Notes: generated by a model not told the origin, from the letters alone. 64,000 nucleotides of DNA from Microbacterium marinilacus (GCF_019753765.1 NZ_JAIJZW010000016.1:1-64000), one strand, 5' to 3'. Shown: positions 44,532-52,990, numbered from the stretch's first letter. Numbers and translations: made by a program.

Positions 44532-45506
44532 GTGACCAGCACCGCCGAGCCCCTCGTCCGTCCCGCCTACCGGCCGTACCGGGCGATCGTCGAATCGGTG
44601 GAGCGCCTGACCCCGCACTTCGCGCGCATCGTCTTCGCGTGCGACGACTTCGTCCACTTCGGCACGGCGGGCCTCGACCAGCGCATCAAGGTGCTGTTCC
44701 CCTTCGCCGACGGGTCCCTCTGCGACGTGGGGCAGGACGACGAGGCGCGCCGGGCGGAAGGCGGCTGGTACGACGCGTGGCGGGCGCTGGACGACGAGCA
44801 GCGCAACCCCTTCCGGACGTACACGGTGCGGCGGATCGATCCCGACGCCCGAGCGCTGACGATCGACTTCGTCGTGCACCACGACGCCGGGCCCGCCGGC
44901 ACATGGGCGGAGGGCGCGCGCGTCGGCGAGCAGCTGGTGATCGTCGGCCCGGACGAGCGCAGCCCGCACTCTCGGACCGGCATCGACTGGCAGCCGGCGA
45001 ACGCCTCCCGCCTGCTGCTGGTGGGGGACGAGACCGCGGTGCCGGCGATCGCGAGCATCCTCGACGCCCTTCCCGCCGATCGCGTGGCGGATGTGTTCGT
45101 CGAGGTGCCGAGCCGCGCCGACACGGGCGTCTTCGCGGCGCCCGCCCACGCCGACGTGCGCTGGATCTCTCAAGAGCGGGAGGGGCTGCCCGATCGCGAG
45201 CATGGGGAGGGGCTCATCGAGGCCGTGACGGCGTGGGCCGCCGAGAGCGGCGAGATCCTGTCGCTCGCCGCCGCGCCGCGGCCGCAGGTGCTCGCAGACG
45301 TCGACGTGGATCGCGAGCTGCTGTGGGACAGCCCCGGGACCGGCCAGGACGGTCCGATCGACGGGGAGTTCTACGCCTGGATCGCGGGCGAGGCGGCGAC
45401 CATCAAGCAGCTGCGCCGACTGCTCGTGTCCGGGCACGGCGTCGACCGCCGTCGGGTCGCCTTCATGGGCTACTGGCGTCGAGGGATCGCCGAGCGCACG
45501 GGCTGA
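44532..45506 (+). CDS. siderophore-interacting protein (FAD ferric-siderophore reductase)
   Basis: SIP-family flavoproteins reduce ferric siderophores in the cytoplasm to release iron. The 324-residue protein has the FAD-binding RTYTVRRIDPDARALTIDFV (about 96-115), a long insert GAGPAGTWAEGARVGEQLVIVGPDE typical of the family, the NAD(P)-domain LLLVGDETAVPAIASIL (about 159-175) and the C-terminal FYAWIAGEA and GYWRRGIAE motifs. The upstream iron box suggests repression by a DtxR/IdeR protein when iron is plentiful. It is a single-gene unit convergent with the acyl-CoA dehydrogenase. Confidence 0.9.
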   Translation: MTSTAEPLVRPAYRPYRAIVESVERLTPHFARIVFACDDFVHFGTAGLDQRIKVLFPFADGSLCDVGQDDEARRAEGGWYDAWRALDDEQRNPFRTYTVRRIDPDARALTIDFVVHHDAGPAGTWAEGARVGEQLVIVGPDERSPHSRTGIDWQPANASRLLLVGDETAVPAIASILDALPADRVADVFVEVPSRADTGVFAAPAHADVRWISQEREGLPDREHGEGLIEAVTAWAAESGEILSLAAAPRPQVLADVDVDRELLWDSPGTGQDGPIDGEFYAWIAGEAATIKQLRRLLVSGHGVDRRRVAFMGYWRRGIAERTG

Positions 45507-45532
45507 CCGCGCTGCGGGCACCCGCTCGGAGC

Positions 45533-46714
45533 TCACCCGGTGAACGCGCTGAGGCCGGTGATCGACCGGCCCACGATCAGCGAGTTCATCTCGTGCGTGC
45601 CCTCGAACGTGTAGACGGCCTCGGCGTCCGCGAAGTACCGGGCGAGGTCGGTGTCGACGCGGATCCCCTCGGCGCCGCCGATCTCGCGCCCCAGCGCGAC
45701 CGTCTCGCGGACGCGGTCGGCGGCCCAGGTCTTGGCCAGCGCGGCGACCGGCTCGGTGAGCATGCCGCGGTGTCTGAGGTCGGTGAGCCGCACGGCGAAA
45801 GCGAGCGTGGCGGTGGCGTTGCCGAGCATGCGCGTGAGCTTCTCCTGGATCAGCTGGAACCCCGCGATCGGGCGCCCGAACTGCTGTCGCCGCAGGGCAT
45901 AGGCGAGGGCCGCCTCGTACGCACCGGCCTGCATGCCCGCGGCGTTCCAGCCGATCACGTAACGCAGGCTGCCGAGGATGGCCGCGACGTCGCGGAACGA
46001 GGAGATGCGGCCGAGCCGCTGCGACTCCGGGACGTGCACGTCGTCCAGCACGATGTCGGCGTTTCGCACCATGCGCAGCGCGATCTTGCCGGTGATGTCG
46101 GAGAGGGCGACGCCCGGCGCGTCCCGCGGGACCAGGAAGGCCTTCGCGTCGCCGTCGGAGCTGTCTCGGGCCACCACGACGATGACGTCGGAGATCGCCG
46201 CGTTCCCGATCCACCGCTTTCGTCCCGTGATGCGCCAGCCGTCGCCGTCTCGCGTGGCCGTCGTCTCCAGACCGCGGGCGACGTCCGAGCCGTGGTCCGG
46301 CTCGGTGAGCGCGAAGCAGCCGGTGTAGTCGAACCGCCCGATGAGGGGGTCGAGCTCGGCGACCTGCTCCGCGGTGCCGCCCTCTCGGACCACCGTGCGG
46401 AACATGCCCACCTGGCCGCCGTAGAGCGTGCCGATCGACGCGTCGAAACGCTGGAACTCGAAGTGCTTGAAGCCGACGTAGTAGGGGCTCGGGTGCCCGC
46501 CCTCCCGCAGCAGCGCGGGATCGTCCTCCAGGTCGAGCGCCGCGAGCTCGCCGCGCAGGTGCTCGGGGCAGTGCGCCGCCTCCCACCACTGCGCCAGCTG
46601 GGGACGGGCGCGCCGGTCGAGCAGCTCCCGCAGGGCCGACAGCTTCTCGCGCTCGACGTCGTCGAGCAGCTCCTCGCCGTAGCCGAGCAGATCGGTGGCG
46701 GGGGACGGGGTCAT
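45533..46714 (-). CDS. acyl-CoA dehydrogenase (glutaryl-CoA dehydrogenase-like)
   Basis: This 393-residue FAD enzyme oxidises an acyl-CoA to the 2-enoyl-CoA. It has CFALTEPDHGSDVARGL (about 132-148), the flavin-site RWIGNAAISDVIVVVAR (about 165-181), RQQFGRPIAGFQLIQEKL (about 274-291) and the C-terminal YTFEGTHEMNSLIVGRSITG, whose glutamate matches the catalytic base of glutaryl-CoA dehydrogenase. It is the last gene of the MaoC-SDR-ligase-dehydrogenase operon and overlaps the ligase stop by ATGA. Whether it also decarboxylates, as glutaryl-CoA dehydrogenase does, is not certain. Confidence 0.88.
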   Translation of the reverse strand: MTPSPATDLLGYGEELLDDVEREKLSALRELLDRRARPQLAQWWEAAHCPEHLRGELAALDLEDDPALLREGGHPSPYYVGFKHFEFQRFDASIGTLYGGQVGMFRTVVREGGTAEQVAELDPLIGRFDYTGCFALTEPDHGSDVARGLETTATRDGDGWRITGRKRWIGNAAISDVIVVVARDSSDGDAKAFLVPRDAPGVALSDITGKIALRMVRNADIVLDDVHVPESQRLGRISSFRDVAAILGSLRYVIGWNAAGMQAGAYEAALAYALRRQQFGRPIAGFQLIQEKLTRMLGNATATLAFAVRLTDLRHRGMLTEPVAALAKTWAADRVRETVALGREIGGAEGIRVDTDLARYFADAEAVYTFEGTHEMNSLIVGRSITGLSAFTG

Positions 46715-48312
46715 GCGGTGGCGGCCTCTCGCTCGCGCGCCGCCTCGGCTTTGAGACGCGGCAGGTCGACCTTGCCCGCGCCGGAGCGTTCGAGACTCGC
46801 GCGCACCATCACCAGGCGCGGCTTCTTGTAGCCGGCCAGGCGGTCGTCGACGAACGAGAGCAGGCGGCTCACGTCGATCTCGGCGCCGGGCGTCGGGGCG
46901 ACGGCGGCGCTCACGATCTCGCCGAATCGCGGGTCCGGCAGCCCGAAGACGACCGCGTCGTCGACGTCGGGGTGCGCCAGCAGGGCCGCCTCGACCTCGG
47001 CGGGGAAGACCTTCTCGCCTCCGGTGTTGACGACCGCGCTGAGCCGCCCGAGCAGCTCGATCGTGCCGTCGCCGCGCGCACGGGCCCAGTCGCCCGGGAC
47101 AACGTAGCGGTGCCCGCGGATCGCGAGGAAGGTCTCGGCCGTCTTCGCGGGATCGCCGTAGTAGCCGCGCGGCAGGATGCCGCGGTACCCCACGAGGCCG
47201 AGCGCGCCGGGCTCGATGGTGATCTCGCGCAGGTCCTCGTCGAGGAGCACGGCATCGGGGGTCAGCACGAGGCGGGCCGGAAGGTCGGCGGCGCTGCGGG
47301 TGGTGCCGAAGGCGTACGGGCCGCCCTCGCTGGACGCGAACATGTCGACGATGGTGAGGTCTCCGAGGGCGTGCAGCCTCCGCTTCACGTCGTCGCTGAA
47401 CCTCATGCCGGAGCTCACGATGGAGTCGACGCCCGGCAGCCCGTCCCCCCGCTCCGCCGCCTCGGCGAGCGGAAGGGCGAGCACGTCGCCGGCGACGATG
47501 AGGCGCGTGGCGCCGTGTTCGCGGATGAGCCGGTAGGCCTCGTCCATGTCCATCCGCGGGCGGGCGTGGAGGACGATCGTGCCGCCGATCGCGAGCGTGC
47601 CCGTCGTCGTCGACTGGGCGGTGCCGTGCAGCAGGGGGCTCAGCGGCAGGGTGACGACGCGCCGACGATCGTCGGACACGGCGATCGACACCGCCTCCGA
47701 CAGCGTCTCCGGGGGCTCGACGCCGATCATGCCCCAGGTGGACTGGCGGCGCGCCACGAGCAGCGTGTCGACCTCCCAGACTACGGCCTTGGGCGCGCCG
47801 GTGGTGCCGCCGGTGTAGAGCCGCAGCTCGGCGCCGCGCGGTGCCGTCGCCGGCATCCGGCCGCCGCGCGCGACGAGGTCGCGGTACGCGATCGCGCCCG
47901 GGATCTCGTCGCCGCCGTCGTCCACGCTGACGAGCGCGGTGCCGAGGCCGTCAGCGGCCTCGGAGGCGACGCCCCCGAGCGAGGTGGGGGCGACGAGGAC
48001 GCGGCAGTCGGAGTCGACGAGCAGGGCCCGCACCTCGCCCGCACGGTAGCGGTAGTTGACCGCCACCGGCGCGACGCCGATCGAGAGGCACGCCCAGGTG
48101 AACGCCAGGTACTCGGGACGGTTGTACAGGATGGTCGCCGCCGCGTCGCCCAGCCCGAGCCCGAGGTCGTCGCGGAGGTGCCGTGCGAGCGCCGAGGCCT
48201 CCGCGTGCAGACGGGACCAGCTCGTCGTCCCGTCGGCCGTGATCACCGCCGGGCGGTCGGGCACGGCGCGGGCGATGCCCTGCCACAGGTCGCTGTAATG
48301 CGGGGCGCTCAT
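46711..48312 (-). CDS. acyl-CoA synthetase (AMP-dependent ligase)
   Basis: This 533-residue enzyme activates a carboxylic acid as its CoA thioester. It has the ATP loop LRLYTGGTTGAPKAVVWE (about 164-181), MFASSEGGPYAFGT (adenine-site region, about 321-334), YYGDPAKTAETF, the hinge GRLSAVVNTGGEKVFPAEVE (about 425-444) and the C-terminal catalytic lysine in SGAGKVDLPRLK (about 512-523). It resembles fatty-acid or alicyclic-acid CoA ligases used in degradation. Overlaps on both sides (with SDR and dehydrogenase) show one operon. Confidence 0.88.
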   Translation of the reverse strand: MSAPHYSDLWQGIARAVPDRPAVITADGTTSWSRLHAEASALARHLRDDLGLGLGDAAATILYNRPEYLAFTWACLSIGVAPVAVNYRYRAGEVRALLVDSDCRVLVAPTSLGGVASEAADGLGTALVSVDDGGDEIPGAIAYRDLVARGGRMPATAPRGAELRLYTGGTTGAPKAVVWEVDTLLVARRQSTWGMIGVEPPETLSEAVSIAVSDDRRRVVTLPLSPLLHGTAQSTTTGTLAIGGTIVLHARPRMDMDEAYRLIREHGATRLIVAGDVLALPLAEAAERGDGLPGVDSIVSSGMRFSDDVKRRLHALGDLTIVDMFASSEGGPYAFGTTRSAADLPARLVLTPDAVLLDEDLREITIEPGALGLVGYRGILPRGYYGDPAKTAETFLAIRGHRYVVPGDWARARGDGTIELLGRLSAVVNTGGEKVFPAEVEAALLAHPDVDDAVVFGLPDPRFGEIVSAAVAPTPGAEIDVSRLLSFVDDRLAGYKKPRLVMVRASLERSGAGKVDLPRLKAEAAREREAATA

Positions 48313-49274
48313 GCCGCGCCGCCCCGGCGGCTGGGCGGACCGGAGAGCTGCGCGCGGGATGCGAACCGCTCGCGCCACGACGCGTCGATCGCGGCGGCCG
48401 TCCAGCCGCCGTCGGCGTAGTCGGTGTCGAGCACGTCGGGGTGCGAGTAGAGCGTGAGCCGGTCGCCGCCGATGCCGATCGCCTGGCCGGTCACCTCGTC
48501 GGAGGCGGCGGACGCGAGCCACACGACGAGGGGGGAGACGTCCTCGGGGCCGCCCAGCGCGTGGTCGTGCCGGAACTCGTGCGGCACCGGCTCGCCGGCC
48601 TGGAACCTCTCCCACACCTCGGCGTAGGCGGGGATCGTGGCGGTCATGGGGCTGAGCGCCGTGGGGATGACGGCGTTGGCGGTGATGCGGTCGCGGGCGA
48701 GCTCGAGCGACCACGTGCGGGTCATCGCCACGATGCCGGCCTTGACGGCCGCGTAGTTGGTCTGGCCGAAGCTGCCGAACTGCCCCGCCGGCGAGCCGAT
48801 CAGGATCAGGCGCCCGCCCTCTCCCTGGGCGCGCATGGCGCGCGCGGCGGCGCGCACGGTCGTGAACGTGCCGCGCAGGTGCGTCTCGACGACGAGGTCG
48901 AAGTCGTCGTCGCCCATCTTCCACAGCACGCGGTCGCGCAGCACGCCGGCGTTGGCGACCAGGACGTCCAGCCGCCCGAACCGCTCCAGCGCGGCGGCCA
49001 CCAGGGCGTCGGCGGTGTCCGCGGGCCCGACCGCGCCCGGGGCCGCCGCTGCCCGGCCGCCCCGCTCCGCGATCTCGGCCACGACCCGCTCGGCGCTCTC
49101 CGCATCGACGTCGTTGACGACCACGGCCGCGCCCGCGTCTGCGAGGGCGAGGGCGTAGGACCGTCCGAGGCTGCGCCCGGCGCCCGTGACGATCGCCACG
49201 CGGCCGTCGAGCCGCACGTCCGCGGTGTTCACGGCGCCGCTCGCCGCGTCCCCGCTCATCGCCTCGCCGCTCAT
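48309..49274 (-). CDS. short-chain dehydrogenase (3-hydroxyacyl-CoA dehydrogenase-like)
   Basis: This 321-residue SDR has the NAD motif TGAGRSLGRSYALALADAG (about 28-46), NAG in VLVANAGVLRDRVLWKM (about 103-119) and the catalytic YAAVK (about 172-176) after GSPAGQFGSFGQT. The RDRVLWKM sequence and the C-terminal extension are like the dehydrogenase half of the peroxisomal-type multifunctional enzyme, whose other half is a MaoC hydratase. A MaoC gene indeed precedes it with an ATGA overlap. The probable step is oxidation of a 3-hydroxyacyl-CoA. Confidence 0.87.
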   Translation of the reverse strand: MSGEAMSGDAASGAVNTADVRLDGRVAIVTGAGRSLGRSYALALADAGAAVVVNDVDAESAERVVAEIAERGGRAAAAPGAVGPADTADALVAAALERFGRLDVLVANAGVLRDRVLWKMGDDDFDLVVETHLRGTFTTVRAAARAMRAQGEGGRLILIGSPAGQFGSFGQTNYAAVKAGIVAMTRTWSLELARDRITANAVIPTALSPMTATIPAYAEVWERFQAGEPVPHEFRHDHALGGPEDVSPLVVWLASAASDEVTGQAIGIGGDRLTLYSHPDVLDTDYADGGWTAAAIDASWRERFASRAQLSGPPSRRGGAA

Positions 49275-49735
49275 CGGTAGTGCCTCAGGATCAGCTCGGC
49301 CGCCACGGCGGGCTTGTCCGCGCCCTCGACCTCGAAGACCAGCGCGAGCGCGACCTGCCATCCGCCCTCGATCGCGGCGACGTCCGCGACGGTGCCCGAG
49401 ACGCGGATCCGGCCGCCCGACGGCACAGGATGCGGGAACCTGATGCGATTGAACCCGTACACGATGCCGGTCGAGGTGCCCTCCACACGGTAGATCTCAC
49501 GGAGGTGGGGGACGACCATGCTGAGCGTCAGGAGCCCGTGCGCGATCCGCCCGCCGAACGGCGACGCCGCTGCGGCCTCCGCGTCGACGTGGATCGGGTT
49601 GTCGTCGCCGGACAGCTGTGCGTAGAGGTCGATGTCCTCCTGCGGGATCGCTCTCCAGGTGGAGGGTCCGAACGTCCGTCCCGCGATGTCTCCGACATCC
49701 TCGATCCTGGTCTGGAGGCGCGCGGCGTTCGTCAT
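49271..49735 (-). CDS. MaoC-like enoyl-CoA hydratase
   Basis: This 154-residue hot-dog-fold enzyme has the hydratase 2 motif LSGDDNPIHVDAEAAAASPFG (Asp and His catalytic pair, about 41-60) followed by GRIAHGLLTLSMV (about 62-74). It would hydrate a 2-enoyl-CoA made by the dehydrogenase encoded downstream. Start ATG 49735 follows AAGGAG. It is the first gene of the CoA operon and is divergent from a solute-binding lipoprotein gene across 230 bp. Confidence 0.88.
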   Translation of the reverse strand: MTNAARLQTRIEDVGDIAGRTFGPSTWRAIPQEDIDLYAQLSGDDNPIHVDAEAAAASPFGGRIAHGLLTLSMVVPHLREIYRVEGTSTGIVYGFNRIRFPHPVPSGGRIRVSGTVADVAAIEGGWQVALALVFEVEGADKPAVAAELILRHYR

Positions 49736-49799
49736 CTGGACTCCTTCGTCGATCCGGGACGCCGGCGACGGCCCATGGCGTCGTCACCGTGCGTCGAGT

Positions 49800-49823
49800 C
49801 GGGGCGGCGACGTCGCCGTCCCG
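49800..49823. repeat. 24-bp palindrome between CoA operon and binding-protein gene
   Basis: GGCGACGTCGCC (49806-49817) is a perfect palindrome, extended to 12-bp arms with one mismatch (49800-49823, CGGG to CCCG). It lies in the divergent promoter region, 65 bp before the MaoC start. It may be an operator for an unidentified regulator. Confidence 0.4.
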
Positions 49824-49864
49824 ATGCCGATCGTGTCCCGGTGGAAGGGGCGTCGCGACCGGGA

Positions 49865-49879
49865 TTTCAGTGAGAGGAA
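49865..49879. promoter_or_regulatory. degenerate copy of the TTCCG-N5-CGGAA operator
   Basis: TTTCA-GTGAG-AGGAA keeps the 5-5-5 spacing and seven of ten conserved bases of the site found perfectly at 51113, 52834, 54015 and 60723. It could extend IclR control to the CoA operon and the binding-protein gene, but the match is weak. Confidence 0.3.
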
Positions 49880-49965
49880 AACGCGTTGACGACCAGCGCG
49901 GCGTCGGCGACCGTCGTGCGTGCCGACCGCGACGATGCGGTCGCGAACCGAGAGTGAGGTCGACG

Positions 49966-51051
49966 ATGATCAGGAATCTCGTGGTGACGGCACGGCGCGG
50001 CAGACGCGCGGGTGCCGTGGCGGGCCTCGCGGCCGCGGCGCTGGCGCTGGCGGCGTGCGGCGGTTCGCCGGAGGCGGCCGGCGAGGGCGGAGAGGGGTCG
50101 GGCGAGCTCGCGGAGATGGTCGTCGTGAGCTTCCTGCCGCTCGAGTCGTTCACGTTCACGCCGGAGATGTACGCGTACGCGGGCGGCTACTTCGAGAAGC
50201 ACGGGCTGGACGTCGAGCTGCAGGCCGTGCAGGGCACGTCGGCGGCGATCCAGGCGCTGCTCGGCGGGTCGGCGACGCTGACCCGCGCGAGCACGGTGGA
50301 CCTCTTCCCGCCGCTCGAGCAGGGCCAGCCGCTGACGGCCGTCGGCACGATGGCCTACAAGTCGAACGTCCGGGTCGTCTCGTCCACCGAGAACCCCGTC
50401 GAGTCGCCCGCGGACATGGCGGGGGAGACCATCGGCATGGGGTCGATCGGCGGCACGAGCGAGAAGCTCCTGAACCTCGCCCTCGACGCGGAGGGAGTGC
50501 CCCGCGACGAGGTCGCACGGCAGGCGGTGCCGGTCACGGCGGCCGCGTTCGAGCTCGTCAAGCAGGAGCACCTCGCGGGCTACATCGTGAGCCTCGACAC
50601 GTCCATGCAGATCGCCCAGCAGAACGAGGACGCGGTCGTCACGGACGCCGGGCTGGGCGGATCGCCGGACATCCAGACGTGGATCGCGACAGAGGACACG
50701 CTCGCCGACCCGGAGCAGGCAGAGAACGTGCGAGCGTTCCTGGCGGCGATCGAGGAGGCGGTGCAGGACGTCATCGACGACGCGGACAACGACTTCGCGA
50801 ACGTCATCGAGACGCTGCGCTCGAGCGGCGACTTCACGTTCGCGGCCCTCGACGACGACGAGGTCGCCCAGGGCGTGCTGGAGATCTACACGAGCCAGAC
50901 GTGGGTCTCGCCCGACGGCGACACGGCGCTGCTCGAGAACGACCTCGACGCGTGGCAGTCCGCCTACGACACGTATGTCGAGGCCGGCTTCCTCGAGGGA
51001 GGCGCGGACCCGGGCGAGTGGATCACGGAGGAGTACCTGCCGGAGGGCTGA
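49966..51051 (+). CDS. SsuA/NMT1-like ABC solute-binding lipoprotein
   Basis: This 361-residue protein has a lipoprotein signal (RRGRRAGAVAGLAAAALALA then AACGG, cysteine at about 27) and the class of fold seen in nitrate/sulfonate/taurine and thiamine-precursor binding proteins (YAYAGGYFEKHGLDVELQAV, about 60-79; LLGGSATLTRAST, about 90-102; IGMGSIGGTSEKLLNLAL). No permease or ATPase of the matching SsuBC type lies beside it; the ABC genes downstream are of oligopeptide type. The ATG follows GAGGT. It might work with a remote importer. It is followed by a terminator. Confidence 0.82.
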   Translation: MIRNLVVTARRGRRAGAVAGLAAAALALAACGGSPEAAGEGGEGSGELAEMVVVSFLPLESFTFTPEMYAYAGGYFEKHGLDVELQAVQGTSAAIQALLGGSATLTRASTVDLFPPLEQGQPLTAVGTMAYKSNVRVVSSTENPVESPADMAGETIGMGSIGGTSEKLLNLALDAEGVPRDEVARQAVPVTAAAFELVKQEHLAGYIVSLDTSMQIAQQNEDAVVTDAGLGGSPDIQTWIATEDTLADPEQAENVRAFLAAIEEAVQDVIDDADNDFANVIETLRSSGDFTFAALDDDEVAQGVLEIYTSQTWVSPDGDTALLENDLDAWQSAYDTYVEAGFLEGGADPGEWITEEYLPEG

Positions 51052-51064
51052 CCTCCGGCAGGTC

Positions 51065-51102
51065 CTCGGGCCGCTCTCGCCCGCCCGCGGGGGCGGCCCG
51101 AG
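51065..51102 (+). terminator. terminator after binding-protein gene
   Basis: CTCGGGCCGC (51065-51074) pairs perfectly with GCGGCCCGAG (51093-51102), with further GC-rich pairing in the loop. It separates the binding-protein gene from the UGSC operon. Confidence 0.6.
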
Positions 51103-51112
51103 CCCACCGGCA

Positions 51113-51127
51113 TTCCGTCGCGCGGAA
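51113..51127. promoter_or_regulatory. TTCCG-N5-CGGAA operator 1 (UGSC operon)
   Basis: TTCCG-TCGCG-CGGAA, flanked by A and T so the symmetry extends to six bases per arm. It lies about 70-84 bp before the UGSC gene start and about 32 bp before a GATAGT box at 51159-51164. It is one of four perfect copies, each in a promoter region near the iclR gene. Confidence 0.7.
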
Positions 51128-51196
51128 TCGGGGCTCGACGCCGGGTGCCTCGCGTTCGGATAGTGGGCGTGTGCCTTCCGGCAGCGGGAGGCGTCC

Positions 51197-51760
51197 ATGA
51201 CGCGATCGGAGGACCCCATGTCGACGGCCATCATCGATCCCACCGCCAGCGCCCGAGCCGATGCGGCCCAGGCGGCGGCGGGCGACGCGACGGTCTCCTC
51301 CGTGACCGGGCTCCGCGTCGGTCTGCTCGAGAACACCAAGCGCAACGCCGCGCAGATCCTCGACGCGGTGGGGGATGCGCTGGTGTCCGGGCACGGGGCG
51401 GGCTCGCTCGTCCGGCGCACCAAGCCGCAGTTCGCGATGCCTCTCAGCGAGGAGCAGATCGAGGACCTGGTCGCCGCCTGCGACGCCGTCGTGGTGGGGG
51501 TGGGCGACTGCGGCTCGTGCAGCGCCGCGGCCGTCGCCGACGGCATCGCGCTGCAGCGTGCCGGCGTGCCGGTCGCCGTGATCTGCACCGAGGCCTTCGC
51601 GCAGACCTCCCGGGCGATGGCGTCGCTGCAGGGCGACGCGTCGTTCCCCTTCCTCACGACGGAGCACCCGGTGGCCAATCTGGCCGCGGGGGAGATCTCC
51701 GGGCGAGCCGGCGGGATCGCCGACGACGTCGTGCGGGCGCTCACGGGCGCCGCGCGATGA
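51197..51760 (+). CDS. UGSC-family protein (cysteine form)
   Basis: This 187-residue protein carries GDCGSCS at about residues 103-109, the signature of the UGSC family, in which the first cysteine position is selenocysteine in some members. Here both positions (Cys105, Cys108) are ordinary TGC codons. Other conserved-looking parts are GLRVGLLENTKRNAAQILDAVGDAL (about 38-62) and RRTKPQFAMPLSEEQI. A redox or thiol-nucleophile role is probable but the reaction is unknown. The ATG at 51197 follows GGGAGG. Its stop overlaps the next gene by ATGA, forming a fixed pair with the 351-residue protein. Confidence 0.75.
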   Translation: MTRSEDPMSTAIIDPTASARADAAQAAAGDATVSSVTGLRVGLLENTKRNAAQILDAVGDALVSGHGAGSLVRRTKPQFAMPLSEEQIEDLVAACDAVVVGVGDCGSCSAAAVADGIALQRAGVPVAVICTEAFAQTSRAMASLQGDASFPFLTTEHPVANLAAGEISGRAGGIADDVVRALTGAAR

Positions 51761-52812
51761 GCGGTGCCTCGACGGTCACGGAGGCCGACGCCGCCGAGCT
51801 CGATCCGGTGGCCGCGGCGCGGGTCGGGGAGTACCTGTTCGAGCGCGGCTGGACGGACGGGCTGCCGGTGTTCGCCGCGACCGAGGAGGCGGTCGCCGAG
51901 TTCCTCTCGCACACGGACCGCGATCCCGATGAGATCGTCGCGCGCCTGCCGCAGGTGGGCCGGGTGGCGACCGTCCGGGACGTCGCGACCCACGCGGTGA
52001 TGGCGGGCTGCCGGCCCGAGTACCTGCCGGTGGTGCTCGCCACGTGGGATGCGCTGGCGGCCGAGAGGTCGGCGGTGGGCGGCGCCTGGCAGTCGACCAG
52101 CGGGCCCGGCCCCCTCATCGTCGTGAACGGCGATGCTCGCGCCGAGCTGGGCATCAACTCCACCGGCGGCGTCTTCGGGCCAGGGTTCCGCGCCAACGCG
52201 ACGATCCCGCGTGCCGTCGGCCTGACCGTGCGCAACACGTTCGGGATCCTCCCGCACGAGCTGGAGCAGGCCACGCAGGGCATACCCGGGCGGTGGTCGA
52301 TGTGCATCGGCGAGGACGAGGAGGGCAGCCCCTGGGAGCCCCTGTCCGTCGAGCTGGGACTGCCGGAGGGACGCAGCGCGGTGAGCGCCGTCCTGCTGCG
52401 GACCAGCGAGTTCGTGGACAACAGGCACTTCCACTCGCCGGAGGAGGTGCTGCGCGACTTCGCCGACACGATCCAGCGCTCTGGCTCGTGGATCTTCCGC
52501 CACTCGTCCGTCGGCATCGTGATGAACCCCGAGCATGCGCGGCTGCTCGCCGACGCCGGCATGTCCAAGCAGGACGTGCGGGACTGGCTCGTGGCGCACA
52601 GCGGACGCACGGAGGCCGAGCTGGCACGGGTGGGCAAGGCGCTGAGCGGCCGCGGCGGCGAGTCGTTCGCGCCCGACCATTTCCACCCGGTGTTCGCCGA
52701 CGCGAGCCCGTCGAGCCTGCCCATCGTGGTGGCGGGGTCGCGCAACGCGGCCATCTCGATGATCGTCCGTGTCTTCTCCACCTGGTCGGGGCGCGCCTTT
52801 CCGGTCCACTGA
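51757..52812 (+). CDS. conserved uncharacterised partner of UGSC protein
   Basis: I do not recognise an enzymatic family for this 351-residue protein. Features are FERGWTDGLPVFAATEEAVAEFL (about 29-51), HAVMAGCRPEYLPVVLATWDAL (about 85-106) with a cysteine, GPLIVVNGDARAELGINSTGGVFGPGFRANATI (about 121-153), a glycine-rich stretch likely to line an active site, and CIGEDEEGSPWEPLSVELG (about 186-204). No signal peptide or membrane segment is present. I recall similar proteins next to UGSC proteins in other bacteria, so the two may be subunits of one enzyme. It is translationally coupled to the UGSC gene. Confidence 0.7.
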   Translation: MSGASTVTEADAAELDPVAAARVGEYLFERGWTDGLPVFAATEEAVAEFLSHTDRDPDEIVARLPQVGRVATVRDVATHAVMAGCRPEYLPVVLATWDALAAERSAVGGAWQSTSGPGPLIVVNGDARAELGINSTGGVFGPGFRANATIPRAVGLTVRNTFGILPHELEQATQGIPGRWSMCIGEDEEGSPWEPLSVELGLPEGRSAVSAVLLRTSEFVDNRHFHSPEEVLRDFADTIQRSGSWIFRHSSVGIVMNPEHARLLADAGMSKQDVRDWLVAHSGRTEAELARVGKALSGRGGESFAPDHFHPVFADASPSSLPIVVAGSRNAAISMIVRVFSTWSGRAFPVH

Positions 52813-52833
52813 GCGCACGCGACGACCGCAGCT

Positions 52834-52848
52834 TTCCGCCGGCCGGAA
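52834..52848. promoter_or_regulatory. TTCCG-N5-CGGAA operator 2 (iclR)
   Basis: TTCCG-CCGGC-CGGAA lies 22 bp after the UGSC-partner stop and about 143-157 bp before the iclR ATG. Its place upstream of the regulator gene suggests autoregulation. Confidence 0.65.
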
Positions 52849-52880
52849 GGCGCCTGTCGCGCCGTGCGGCGCCGGTGGGA

Positions 52881-52920
52881 CCATCGTCGTGCGGCGCAGA
52901 GGCGCGTCGCACGACGATGG
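52881..52920. repeat. 13-bp perfect inverted repeat before iclR
   Basis: CCATCGTCGTGCG (52881-52893) is repeated in reverse complement at 52908-52920 with a 14-nt spacer. It may end transcription of the UGSC operon or form a structure in the iclR leader. Confidence 0.55.
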
Positions 52921-52990
52921 AGACGAGGCGCTTCGCGGGCGCGCGTGACGGTGTCGCGCGAGGCGTGCGGCCTCGGCGAGGGAGCGACCC

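Noticed and set aside
49966..51051. Binding protein as part of the downstream dipeptide-type importer
   Set aside because: Its fold class is SsuA/NMT1-like, whereas that importer has its own family 5 binding protein; a terminator and separate promoters lie between.
51197..51760. Selenoprotein with recoded TGA
   Set aside because: Both positions of the GDCGSCS motif are TGC codons and no in-frame TGA or SECIS-like need is apparent.
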